Source: Panicum virgatum (taxonomy: Eukaryota; Streptophyta; Magnoliopsida; Poales; Poaceae). Taken from it: a stretch of 64,000 nucleotides of DNA. The stretch is from assembly GCF_016808335.1 (NCBI RefSeq), contig NC_053153.1, positions 30,759,590-30,823,589 on the forward strand, in the 5' to 3' direction. The notes under the pieces were generated by a model. It worked only from the letters and a program-made list of their open reading frames with translations. It was not told the DNA's origin and did not search any database. Positions 23,361-34,044 of the stretch are shown one piece after another; position 1 is the stretch's first letter, and the number at the start of each line of letters is the position of its first letter. Both the position numbers and the translations under genes were made by a program.

Positions 23361-24686
23361 TGTTATCGCCATAAATTAACAAGGTTAATTAATGGGCCGA
23401 GAGCAAGTTGGGCTTAGTGGGAAATTAAAGAAGGCTTCTGAATCGGCTATGTTACCACCAGAATTTGGTCGAGAAGGATATGGGCCGAAGCTTCCGATGG
23501 GCCTATACAGATTGTCCAGGGAAGAGGCGATTGTGGTCCATACCAAGAGCCGATGGGCTCTTCTTATCTGTGTGCGTCAGGAGCCAATGGGCTCTCTTTA
23601 TCTGTAATCATTAGAGATAGATTAGTTTTCGTATTGGACTAGGTTTTGTTTAACTTGGTCGTCAAGTCTACAAGACTATAAATATGTACCCTATGACATT
23701 TGTAAAAAAAGAACGTCATCACGTTTTGCAAACAACAACTCTCGGCGCACCGCCACCCCTAATTCTAGGGTTTCGTCCAAGTAAGTGCCATGCTGCCCTG
23801 ATCGCTTCTTGCGATCAGGGCAGCGTTGTTCTTGCTTTTACCTTGGTATTACTCGTACTGAAGCATTTTTTATGGCGAGTAGTGCTAGTTATCCTGATTT
23901 TCGTAGCATGATTTTTAGTAGATTCACCGTGCTTTTGTTGCTTATCATCTATGAACATCATGTCATCTCTGCGCGATCATGTTTTAATCTTATACTAATT
24001 CTCGTTGCATGGAATTAGTCGGTAGAAATAACACTCTGCTTCTTTTTTATCTAGTAGATCTAATCTGTTATGGTTAGTTCTTATACTTAAGAATTGGCGT
24101 AATATCTGCTAGTTTAGGCCTTGCAAACGGGTTGGACGATCCGGCGACATATTAGATGCTTTGCCTTGATCTTAATAGGGATTGATCCGGGAATCGGCTT
24201 TCATTTGTTCTTAGGCCTCTTTTCTGGTCAAGGTTCGGTTATCTTTTACGCTCGTTAGGCCTAACTACGTGTAGGATGTTCCGATCTAGCAGTGAAGCTT
24301 TTACCGTCGTGGATTAGATTAGCTAGATTTAATTGAAGCAGTTTTTGCAGTTATTTGCTTTATCCATTACCATCTGGATATGCAGATCCAATCTGACACT
24401 GGGACTCGATCGGCTCTTTAAAGCCGATGCAAGAGTTGTCCCGGGGAGCCGACCACGGCTCGGACTAATGTTTACATGTGTCTGTGTTTGTAGGCAAATC
24501 GTCAAAGGCACGTTCGCACCCTCTTGATCGGGTATAGATCAGGTGGCACACCCTGCATCTCCTCAAGCGACGGCGTGCCAGGATCTGGGCCGTTGACCGA
24601 GGGACCGGTACCAGCCAGCGCCCCGGCAGCCTCCCGGCTCCTCGTGTTGCGTGTCACTACTTGCCGGTGGGTTTTGACTGACAACA
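23361..24686 (+). repeat. 5' LTR of the Tat-type element
   Basis: TATA box TATAAATA at 23677-23684. Soon after the expected start site is a GTAAGT donor (near 23781) and then a perfect hairpin. It differs visibly from the 3' LTR by substitutions and small indels that balance to equal length. Confidence 0.9.
23792..23824 (+). other. Perfect 14-bp hairpin in the 5' LTR transcript region
   Basis: GCTGCCCTGATCGC, loop TTCTT, GCGATCAGGGCAGC. The stem is perfect and is repeated unchanged in the 3' LTR although other positions differ. Confidence 0.7.
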
Positions 24687-24738
24687 CATTCTAGCACGCC
24701 CGGTGGGACACTCATCAGCAACAACGTCCACCGCCGGA

Positions 24739-27084
24739 ATGGCTGGACCTCAGAGCCAAGCGCCGATCACCAGTCGTGTCACGTATGAAGAGCTGACCCC
24801 CGAGCACAAGTAGAAATACGATGAGGTCAAAGCTCAGTTCGAAGCCGATCTCATCGGCTCTTTCGAGAGGACCCGCAACCACGACATCAGGTGGGAGGGG
24901 TTCTCACCCGAAGGCGCTCTCGACAACGTTGACTTGTCCGTACCATCAGAGGAGCGCACCAGAGCCCTACGCCAGGAGATGAACTACATGGTGGCTCACA
25001 TGCTTCATCGGCACTCAGAAAGCCTGGTGAATGAGCTCGAGCGTGTGGCACATCGTGTCATCCAGGAGGTGATCAAGAACCAGTACTCCCTATCAGGACC
25101 AATCCTGAGGAGTCACAGGGGAGATGACTCACTTCAGTCTAGGCCGCCAATATCGTATTCGCTCACAAATCCAGGTCCGCAGGCTTCGCCGATCTACGTC
25201 GTCCACAAGATCGGCGGTGATCCCGGGGAGGGCCAATTCCTGAACGAGCCGCTTAAGGAGATCCCACACGGCTACACGTGCGTGTACATACCTGACAACA
25301 TTAGTCCAACACGCGCAGGACATCTGGTGGGTACAGGAGCTTCAGGGTCAGATGCGGAGAAACAGGCATGGCTAGCGAAGTACGCTACCGGGCCGAGTGC
25401 TGAGCCCTCGGCCCCAGGAGTTCTTAGTGTGGATCAGATCAGCGCAATACTAAGGGATCAGTTCGGCATTCTGCCCAAGAGAAAGGTGATCGGCTATTCC
25501 AAACCATACCCAAGCGAATACGACTTGATCCCGTTGCCACCCAAGTATCGGCTCCCGGAGTTCACCAAGTTCAGCGTGTCAGAAGGGGCCAGCTCCATCG
25601 AGCATGTGAGCCGATACCTAACTCAGCTCGGGGTGATTTCGGTATCGGATCCTCTGAGGGTCCGGTTCTTCTGTCAGTCTCTCATGGGCTCAGCCTTTGG
25701 ATGGTGCACATCATTGGCCCTAGATTCGATCCGCAATTGGAGGCAGCTGGAAGATCAGTTCCACACCCTGTATCACTCAGAGGCTGCTGAAGCCGGGATT
25801 GCCGACCTCGCCCAAGTCAAGAAGAAGCGAGGGGAAAGTGTGTTGAAGTACGTGCAGCACTTCAGAGAGGTTAAGAATCGATGATACTCATCGCGCATCA
25901 CAGAAAAGGAGGCAGTCGATTTGGCAATTCTGGGGCTCGCTAAGCCGATCATGGATCTGGCTTTTCAGTTGGAATTCACCTCTCTGGCGCACATGGTACA
26001 GAAGCTCACGACGTATGAACACTATCACCCTGAGCTGTGCCAGGAAAAATTCAAGCGCCATGTGAATATGGCCCAAGCAGATGATTCTGGTGATTCTAGC
26101 GGGGAACAAGAAGTGGCTGTGGCAGAGTGGACCCGGGGGGCAAACCCCGTCCCGTGCAAGTGGGTCAAACAGAAGGGGTTTGTGAAGGGCTTTGATTTTG
26201 ACGTGGCCAAGGCAGAGCAGATATTCGACTTACTGCTCAAGGAAAAGCAGTTGAAGCTCCCAGAGAATCACAAGCTGCCAACGACGCAAGAGCTGCAGGG
26301 GAGACTGTACTGCAAGTGGCACCACTCGTTCACCCATGCCACGAATGACTGCAAGGAGTTGCGTCGGCAGATCCAATTGGCTATCGAGCAAGGCCGATTA
26401 ATTCTGGCCCAACACATGATGAAGGTGGACAGTCAACCATTCCCACAAGCTAACGTGGTGGAGCTGTCGGATTCTAGACCTGAGGGCCAGAACTTGGCGT
26501 TCCAGATTAACATGGCGGGACACATGCACCGCCGTGACGAGCAGAGGAAAGTGGCCGCTTCTGGCAAACAGCCCCAGGATGAAGACGAGCCGGAGTAGCA
26601 ACATGTTACTGAAGAACAAGTGCGTCACATCCACAATCAACTCCCAGCTTCCAATCGGCTTCTGGAAAAATACCAGTATCAGTACAAGTTGCGCCGCCGA
26701 TATGAATCAGAAGAGGAGGAGTATGAGCACCGCACAAGGAGGACGCTGGGGAGGCGCCAGGCTATACGCGACCACTGGCATTGCCCGTTCTTCAGGTACT
26801 GTTGGAATTCCGGCATGAGCCGATTGCCTACTATCGATGATTGCTTGGAGTGCAGGCCTCGGGGATGCCAGCCAGGCGAGACGTCGGTGTTCCAGCGCTT
26901 GGGGCCCAAAGCACGTCACGACGACCATATTGAGCGGCCATCCAGGGATGATCTTGAGCTAGAAGGGGAAGATAAGTATCATCGTCCACGATGGTGTCCT
27001 GACGGGCTCAGCCGCTCACAGAAGTGCAGAGTGCAGCGCTTACGCAATCTCGAGGAGGAGGAGCAAGGTACCTCGACGTGCTGA
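24739..27084 (+). pseudogene. gag of the Tat-type element
   Basis: One frame from ATG 24739 to 27084 interrupted by TAG 24811, TGA 25882 and TAG 26596. The middle has a retrotrans_gag fold region (FFCQSLMGSAFGWCTSLA, WRQLEDQFHTLYH) and a later segment LYCKWHHSFTHATNDCKELR typical of Tat gag, with a C-rich part near 26780-26880. A frameshift within a GAG repeat near 27060 separates it from the protease. Not translatable as one protein. Confidence 0.8.
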
Positions 27085-27677
27085 GGAAAGCACGTCCGGA
27101 TCTCGCGGAGCAAGTCAGGCACCCGCGAAGGGTGGAAAGGCGCCCTCCAAGGAGGGAGTGGCGCCCCAAGCAGCCAAGAGCCGATGAAAAGCCATCGGCT
27201 GATGTGAATATGGTGTTCGTGCTCCCGTCGGAGTTTCGGGCGCCCCAACTGGAGGAATTGGCCGTCGCGCGGCTGGATCTTGGCCCACAACCGATCATCT
27301 TGGAGAAGGCCAAGGAGAAAAGCTACAAGCACCTGAAGGGATTATATCTCAAGGGCCTCATCGATGGCAAGCCTGTGAATAAGATGTTGGTCAACACTGG
27401 CGCCGCGGTTAATCTAATGCCGTACTCAGTACTGCGCCGATTGGGTCATTCTACTGCTGATCTTATCAAGACCAATGTGATGCTCAATGATTTCAACGGC
27501 CAGCCGTCGGAGGCACAGGGCGTCCTCAATGTGGAGTTGACAGTTGGCCGCAAGACCGTCCCAACCTCGTTCTTCATCGTCAACAGTAAGAGTACGTACA
27601 CAGTGCTACTTGGGAGAGATTGGATCCACGCCAATTTTTGTGTTCCTTCCATGATGCACCAGTGTTCTCAGACATGA
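27066..27677 (+). pseudogene. Protease region of the Tat-type element
   Basis: Frame 27024-27677 contains the retropepsin loop as NTGAAVNLMPYSVL where D-T/G-G-A is expected; the catalytic aspartate is an asparagine. The downstream motif VLLGRDWIHAN is intact, then the frame is lost near 27640. Inactive. Confidence 0.75.
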
Positions 27678-28020
27678 ACGCCTGGGACACGGAAGGGCAA
27701 GAGCCGATCTCAGGGATCGCGCTGGAAGACTGTGATCGGATCGAAGCGACAAAAAACGGATTGAGGCTGGTCTTATCCACTAGCCTCACAGAATAAATAC
27801 ATCCTGTCACACTACGAAGCCTAGCAGGCTTAGAGAGGCCGGTCCCAGCGACCGGCCCCAAAAAATAGACAATTCTTGTTTAGAGTCGAAACTGTTACAT
27901 TGCGGACAGACTTTAGCCTGCTCTGGCAGTTGGTTAGTTAATGAGCATTTAGTTTCGAGGGGTAATATAGAGACGGCCGGCCCGTGCGGTCGGCCGAAAA
28001 TTTTCTTTTGTCATCTCCCC
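27678..28020 (+). other. Spacer between protease and RT regions
   Basis: A short out-of-frame coding remnant to about 27797, then non-coding sequence with two GGCCGG words. No complete gene. Confidence 0.4.
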
Positions 28021-29490
28021 GTGTTTGCTGTCGATGTGGCAGATGATGACGAGTCGTCTGCGTCCATAGTCGATTTTACAGGCGACGGCAAGTTGGGGTA
28101 CATGTTTACATCAGCTGACGATTTGGAGGAAGTTGATATCGGTCCCGGGGATAAGCCGCGACCAACATTTATCAGCAAGAAGCTAGACTCGAGCCTGCAT
28201 GAGCCGATGATAGCACTGTTGAAGGAATACCGGGATTGTTTCGCGTGGGATTATACTGAAATGCCTGGTCTGGATAGAAGCATCGTCGAACATCGGCTCC
28301 CGCTTAAGAAAGGATTTCGGCCATTTCAACAACGAGCAAGGCAGATGAAGGCTGAAGTCCTGGAGGAGGTCAAGAAAGAGGTGCAAAAGATGTTGGACGC
28401 AGGGTTCATCAGGCCATGTAGGTATGTAGAATGGATCTACAGTATGGTCCCTGTATAGAAGAAGGATGGCCGATGGAGAATCTGCGTGGATTTCAGAGAC
28501 CTCAACAGAGCGACGCCAAAGGACGAATATTCGATGCCCGTGGCAGAAACATTAATCAACGCTGCTGCTGGTCACAAAATGCTGAGCTTTATGGATGGTA
28601 ACGCCGGCTACAACCAGATCTTCATGGCCCTAGAGGATGTAAGCAAGACCGCGTTCAACGTACCAGGCGCGGTCGGCTTGTTCGAGTACTTGGTTATGAC
28701 CTTTGGATTGAAAAATGCCGATGCAACGTATCAACGCGCCATGAATTACATTTTTCATGATCTCATCGGCAAGCTGGTAGAAATCTACTTTGATGATGTC
28801 GTGGTCAAGTCCATATCAGCTGGGGGGCATTTGGAAGATTTGCGTAAGGTTTTGGAGCGGACTCGGAAGTTTGGGCTCAAAATGAACCTGAAGAAATGTG
28901 CCTTTGGCGTATCGGCCGGTCAGTTCTTAGGATTCCTGGTACATGAGCGAGGAATCGAGATCGGCTTGAAGAGTTAAGAAGCGGTAAAGACAATGAAGCT
29001 GCCTACTACGAAGAGGGAGTTACAGAAGCTCATCGGCAAAATCAACTTTGTCAGATGATTTATCTCCAATCTGTCTGGGCGTATCGAGCCGTTCATGGGT
29101 CTGGTGAAGATCAAGTCCAAGGATGAGTTTCACTGGGGGGCAGAACAACAGCAAGCTCTTGATGAAATCAAGGAATATTTGTCGAAGCCTCCAGTATTGG
29201 TTCCGCCTCAACAGGACAGGCCTTTCTACGTGTACTTGTCCGTGGGTGACACTTCCATCGCCTCGGTTCTGATTCAGAAACATAACGATCAGGAGAGGGT
29301 TGTCTTGTACCTCAGCAGGCGCATGTTGGACGCCGAGACCAGGTATCCTGAAATTGAAAATCTTTGCCTTTGTTTATTCTTTACATGTACAAAGCTTTGA
29401 CATATTTTTCTCTCAGCGGAAACGATCTTCATATGTAAATCGGATGTCATCAAGCATATGCTGTCGGCTCCTATTCTAAAAGGCTGACTA
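28021..29490 (+). pseudogene. Reverse transcriptase and first RNase H of the Tat-type element
   Basis: RT motifs in order: CVDFRDLNRATPKDEYSMP, FMDGNAGYNQIFMA, FEYLVMTFGLKNADATYQRAMN and catalytic YFDD, with NLKKCAFGV after it. The first RNase H follows (FYVYLSVGDTSIASVL, RYPEIE). No indel is needed from 28021 to 31314, but stops occur at 28456, 28975, 29056, 29398 and 29485. The usual core aspartate of the first RNase H is replaced (YLSVGD). Confidence 0.85.
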
Positions 29491-29499
29491 GGAAAATGG

Positions 29500-31314
29500 A
29501 TGTTTGCGTTGTCAGAATTCGATATCCGATATCAACCTGCAAAGGCAGTCAAGGGGCAGGCACTGGCGGATCTCATTGCAGACAGGATCAACACTGACGT
29601 GTCTGCACTTTTTGTACGTGCCTGGGCCATGTTTTTCGACGGATCGGCTTGTGATGATGGGTGCGACGTAGGAATTCTTTTGGTATCGCCTCGTGGGGCG
29701 ACTTATTCTTTTTCCATCAGGATGGCTACTCCATGCACCAATAATTTAGTAGAGTATGAGGCCGTTCGCAAGGGGATGAAATTACTCCTGGAAGCTGGTG
29801 CAGAAGCAGTGGAAATATTTGGGGATTCGAAACTGGTGATTTCTCAGCTCATGGAAGAATATAAATGTGAGAGCGAGCTTCTTTTTTCGATATGGATGCA
29901 GAGCCGTGAGTTGATGTCACAATTCAGGTACATTAATTTCCACTGGATACGAAGGACTTTGAACAGTGAAGCCAATGACTTGGCACAGATGGCTTCCGGA
30001 TACAAGGAAACAACCGATGGGGTCGATGTAGAGGTTCAGTTTCTAGAACCTGGAGACTGGAGAGCCGATATCTTCAATTATTTGAAGGATTCGGCTCGGG
30101 GGGCATCCAGAAGGATAAGACTCAAAGCTATGAAGTATGTTCTGATAGGGGACGACATGTTCTACAGGACTTTGGAAGGACTGCTGCTTAAATGTTTGGG
30201 GCCTTCGGAGTTGAATCGGCTCTTGCATGAGGTTCATGAAGGAGCCTGCGGTACTCATCAATCGGCTTATAAGATGAAATGGCTGATTAGACGATCAAGA
30301 TATTACTGGCCTACCATGCTTGAGGATTGCTTTAAATATTACAAGGGATGTCAGGCATGTCAGAGATTTGACAAGATTCTGATGGTGCCGGCATCAGTAA
30401 TGAATCCTATCATTAAGCCATGGCCGTTCAGGGGTTATGCCATGGATATGATTGGCCAGATTAACCCGCCATCTTGCAAAGGTCACCAATGGGTCTTAGC
30501 TGTCACGGATTATTTCACAAAATGGGTGGAGGCGGTACCCATGAGGTCGGTGGCATCAAAAGATGTGATCAGTTTCGTTAAAGAGCACATCATTCATAGG
30601 TTTGGGATTCCTCAGACCATTACGACCGATGGAGGATTGGTCTTTATATCGGAGGAATTTAGAAAGTTTGCCGATGACACGGGGTTCAAGCTGATCAGAT
30701 CATCCCCGTATTATGCCCAGACTAATGGACAGGCTGAAGCATCCAACCAGAGCCTTATCAAGCTGATCAAAAGGAAGATCGATGAATATCCTAGGCGCTG
30801 GCATGAGGTGTTGTCAGAGGCTTTGTGGGCATATCGTATTTCATGTCACGGATCCATCAAGACATCACCATACCATCTGGTCTATGGTCAAGACGCTGTG
30901 TTGCCATGGCAGATCACGTCCGGATCAAGGCGTGTTGAGTTTCAGAATGATCTATCGGCTGAAGAGTATGCAACCTTGATGAGCGATAATGTGGAGGATC
31001 TTACAGAGCTAAGACTTTGGTCACTCGAGAAGATCAAAGAAAACAAGGCTAAAGTTGCTCATGCATACAACAAAAAGGTCAAGCCGAAAGAATTCTAGGT
31101 TGGAGACCTAGTTTGGGAGGCAGTGCTACCATTGGGAACTAAAGACAGGAAGTATGGTAAGTGGTCTCCTACTTGGCATGGGCCGTACAAGGTTGATCAG
31201 GTCCTGCCTGGAAATGCGTACATGCTTGAAGAATTAGATGGTGTCAAGTTTCTTGTAGCCGTCAATGGCCAACACCTCAAGAAATATTTTCCGAGCATGT
31301 GGGAAGGCGACTAA
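29500..31314 (+). pseudogene. Archaeal-type RNase H and integrase of the Tat-type element
   Basis: aRNase H: MFFDGSACDDG, NNLVEYEAV, IFGDSKLVISQL, then NSEANDLAQMA. Integrase: zinc finger H..H with GCQACQ, then AMDMIG, TTDGGLVF and NGQAEASNQ giving the D,D,E triad, and a C-terminal WSPTWHGPYKV segment. The frame is open for 532 codons and is stopped once, TAG at 31096, before the last 70 codons. Second RNase H plus integrase supports the Tat lineage call. Confidence 0.85.
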
Positions 31315-32520
31315 CAAGAGCCGATGAGATCCATTTGGCTGCATTATAAAAGGCCAACACGTTAGGTGGCCAGTAAAAAAAGCAAAAATGAGATAGGCCA
31401 ACACGTTGAGTTGGTCTGTAAAAAAAAGAGGCAAAAATGAGATAGGCCAACACATTGAGTTGGCCAGTAAAAAAATAATAATAAAAGTGAGAGAGGCCAA
31501 CACGTTGAGTTGGCCAGTAAAAAAAAGAGCACGATCTATTATATCGACCAATTGTTGAGAGCATCGGGAAGCTACAGGAGATCACCAACAAATTACCGAT
31601 GCCGCCAACACTACTGATACCGGTATGGCGAGCAAACTTTATTTCTTACTGCAAAATACTTGGGAATTTTGAATTTAAATACCTTAGCTCCTCAGTGATA
31701 TGCTAAATTCCTACCAGAGCCACATATACACATTAAAAACCTTTATACATATGATGCTTGTGTTTGCATTGAGCATTGTCAAATTCTTTGTGATCCTTGT
31801 GAGATTTGCTTCATATTTTTAAGATCAAGATCACGTACACTCCATGTACTCAATCACTCATATGCTGACTTCTACACTGGAAGTTACGCAAGTATATGCC
31901 TTCCATCCATAAAAATGCTCCATTCCTTTTTTGATAGAACTCTTTATATTCATCATGTAGAAAGAATTGGGCTATGTAAAAAGAAGAAGAAAAAAATATA
32001 AATGTCCGTGCCCCAAAAAGCATGAGAAGAAAAAAAAAGAAAGAAAAATGAAAGACAGCACATATCTCAGCAAAAGATAAAAGGGAGAGTTCTGCAAAAG
32101 GGGGATGTGAGTTCCAGCCACAAAAATTCCACACACATGCACATCTTGATCTGATTGTATGACTTTCTTTCTCTATTGGATCCGGTCTTTGACTTTGCAA
32201 CATGTGCGGCCCGAGTATGCTACCTCTTTATTCCCTACCCTGAACTCCACAAAAAGCCATACTAGAGATAGGGAGAAAGGAGGCAATATAATGCTTTGGT
32301 GAGGAATCATACACATTGAGCGATTTGAGAGAATCATTTGAGGAGTGAAGTTATTTTCTATTCAAAAGATCCAAGTTATTTAGCAGGGGGAGTAAAGTCG
32401 ATTCGTCTCTTTGCGTCAGCTATCAGTAACGCATCACCTATCAGAAGAGCCGAGGCGCTGAGTATATCATGCAGATTGAGGCGTCGACTATACAAAGTTT
32501 CAAAGCATTCATACTTTGAA
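31315..32520 (+). other. Non-coding 3' region of the Tat-type element
   Basis: No ORF on the plus strand. It starts with a four-unit tandem repeat (31349-31534) and is otherwise AT-rich with A-rich runs near 31975-32055. Confidence 0.6.
31349..31534 (+). repeat. Four-unit tandem repeat, about 55 bp each
   Basis: Each unit has AGGCCAACACGTTGAGTTGG followed by CCAGTAAAAAAA and a purine-rich tail. Units differ at a few bases. GGCCAAC and GTTGGCC make each unit self-complementary. Confidence 0.7.
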
Positions 32521-32531
32521 ACTTGGGGGGC
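32521..32531 (+). other. Polypurine tract of the Tat-type element
   Basis: ACTTGGGGGGC lies four bases before the 3' LTR start. Confidence 0.6.
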
Positions 32532-32534
32532 ATG

Positions 32535-33860
32535 TGTTATCGCCATAAATTAACAGGGTTAATTAATGGGCCGAGAGCAAGTTGGGCTTAGTGCGGAAAT
32601 TAAAGAAGCCTTGTGAATCGGCTGTGTTACCACCAGAATTTGGTCGAGAAGGATATGGGCCGAAGCTGCCGATGGTCCTATACAGATTGTCCAGGGAAGA
32701 GGCGATTGTGGTCCATGCCAAGAGCCGATGGACTCTTCTTATCTGTGTGCGTCGGTAGCCAATGAGTTCTCTTTATCTGTAATCATTAGAGATAGATTAG
32801 TTTTCATATTGGATTAGGTTTTGTTTAACATGGTCGTCAAGTCTACAAGACTATAAATATGTACCCTATGACATTTGTAAAAAAAGAACGTCATCACGTT
32901 TTGCTAACAACTCTCGGCGCACCGCCACCCCTAATTCTAGGGTTTCGTCCAAGTAAGTGCCATGCTGCCCTGATCGCTTCTTGCGATCAGGGCAGCGTTG
33001 TTCTTGCTTTTACCTTGCTATTACTCATACTGAAGCATTTTTTATGGCGAGTAGTGCTAGTTATCCTGATTTTCGTAGCATGTTTTTAGTAGATTCATCG
33101 TGCTTTTGTTGCTTATCTTCTACGAACATCATGTCATCTCTGCGCGATCATGTTTTAATCTTATACTAATTCTCGTTGCATGGAATTAGTCGCGTAGAGA
33201 TAACACTCTGCTCCTTTTTTATCTAGTAGATCTAATCTGTTATGGTTAGTTCTTATACTTAAGAATTGGCATAATATCTGCTAGTTTAGGCCTTGCAAAC
33301 GGGTTGGACGATCCGACGACGTATTAGATGCTTTGCCTTGATCTTAATAGGGATTGATCCGGGAATCGGCTCTCGCTTGTTCTTAGGCCTCTTTTCTGGT
33401 CAAGGTTCGGTTATCATTTACGCTCGTTAGGCCTAACTACGTGTAGGATGTTCCGATCTAGCAGTGAAGCTTTTACCGTCGTGGATTAGATTAGCTAGAA
33501 TTAATTGAAGCAGTTTTTGTAGTTATTTGCTTTATCCATTACCATCTGGATATGCAGATCCAATCTGACACCGGGACTCGATCGGCACTTTAAAGCCGAT
33601 GCAAGAGTCGTCCCGAGGAGCCGACCACGGCTCGGACTAATGTTTACATGTGCCTGTGTTTGTAGGCAAATCGTCAAAGGCACGTTTGCACCCTCCTGAT
33701 CGGGTATAGATCAGGTGGCATGCCCTGCATCTCCGGAAGCGACGGCGTGTGCCAGGATCTGGGCCGTTGACCGAGGGACCGGTGCCAGCCAGCACCCCAG
33801 CAACCTCCCGGCTCCTTGTGTTGCCTATCACTACTCGCCGGTGGGTTTTGACCGACAACA
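32535..33860 (+). repeat. 3' LTR of the Tat-type element
   Basis: Pairs with 23361-24686 at full length; TATA box at 32852-32859; hairpin at 32964-32996. Followed by the target duplicate ATGAC. Confidence 0.9.
32964..32996 (+). other. Perfect 14-bp hairpin in the 3' LTR
   Basis: Same stem and TTCTT loop as at 23792-23824. Confidence 0.7.
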
Positions 33861-33865
33861 ATGAC

Positions 33866-34044
33866 TATGCCTTGGTCTTACGAATGCTATTTGGCCTTTG
33901 GTACTGATTGGCCCCCGGAGAAAGAATAAGCGTCCAAATGGACAAGGGTGCACCAAAGCGTCTATCCCTCTTCGTCTTGGCGAAGAGGAGAGTCATCCGT
34001 GCATAGCAAGCAAGAATGCTTGAAAGAAGTAAGCACGGGCCGCA
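33866..34044. other. Unassigned flank of the Tat insertion
   Basis: Continues the pre-insertion sequence of 22987-23355. Nothing recognised. Confidence 0.3.

Larger units (their letters stand above)
23361..33860 (+). mobile_element. Ty3/Gypsy element of the Tat lineage, decayed (TSD ATGAC)
   Basis: 10.5 kb. LTRs of 1,326 bp (23361-24686 and 32535-33860) start TGTTATCGCC and end GACAACA; ATGAC flanks both sides. Order gag, protease, RT, RNase H, a second archaeal-type RNase H, integrase, which is characteristic of the Tat lineage (RIRE2/Retand-like). gag and pol carry in-frame stops and the protease lies in a shifted frame, so it is not autonomous. A polypurine tract and 1.2 kb non-coding 3' region precede the 3' LTR. 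Confidence 0.9.

Noticed and set aside
24934..25884. Intact 316-codon gag starting at 24934
   Set aside because: Homologous reading clearly starts upstream (ATG 24739) and is broken by TAG 24811 and TGA 25882, so this is a fragment of a pseudogene.
31349..31534. CRISPR-like array
   Set aside because: Only four units, no unique spacers, eukaryotic retrotransposon context.
31234..31551. Minus-strand ORFs with repeated FTGQLNVLA
   Set aside because: Product of the 55-bp tandem repeat read in reverse, not a protein repeat under selection.
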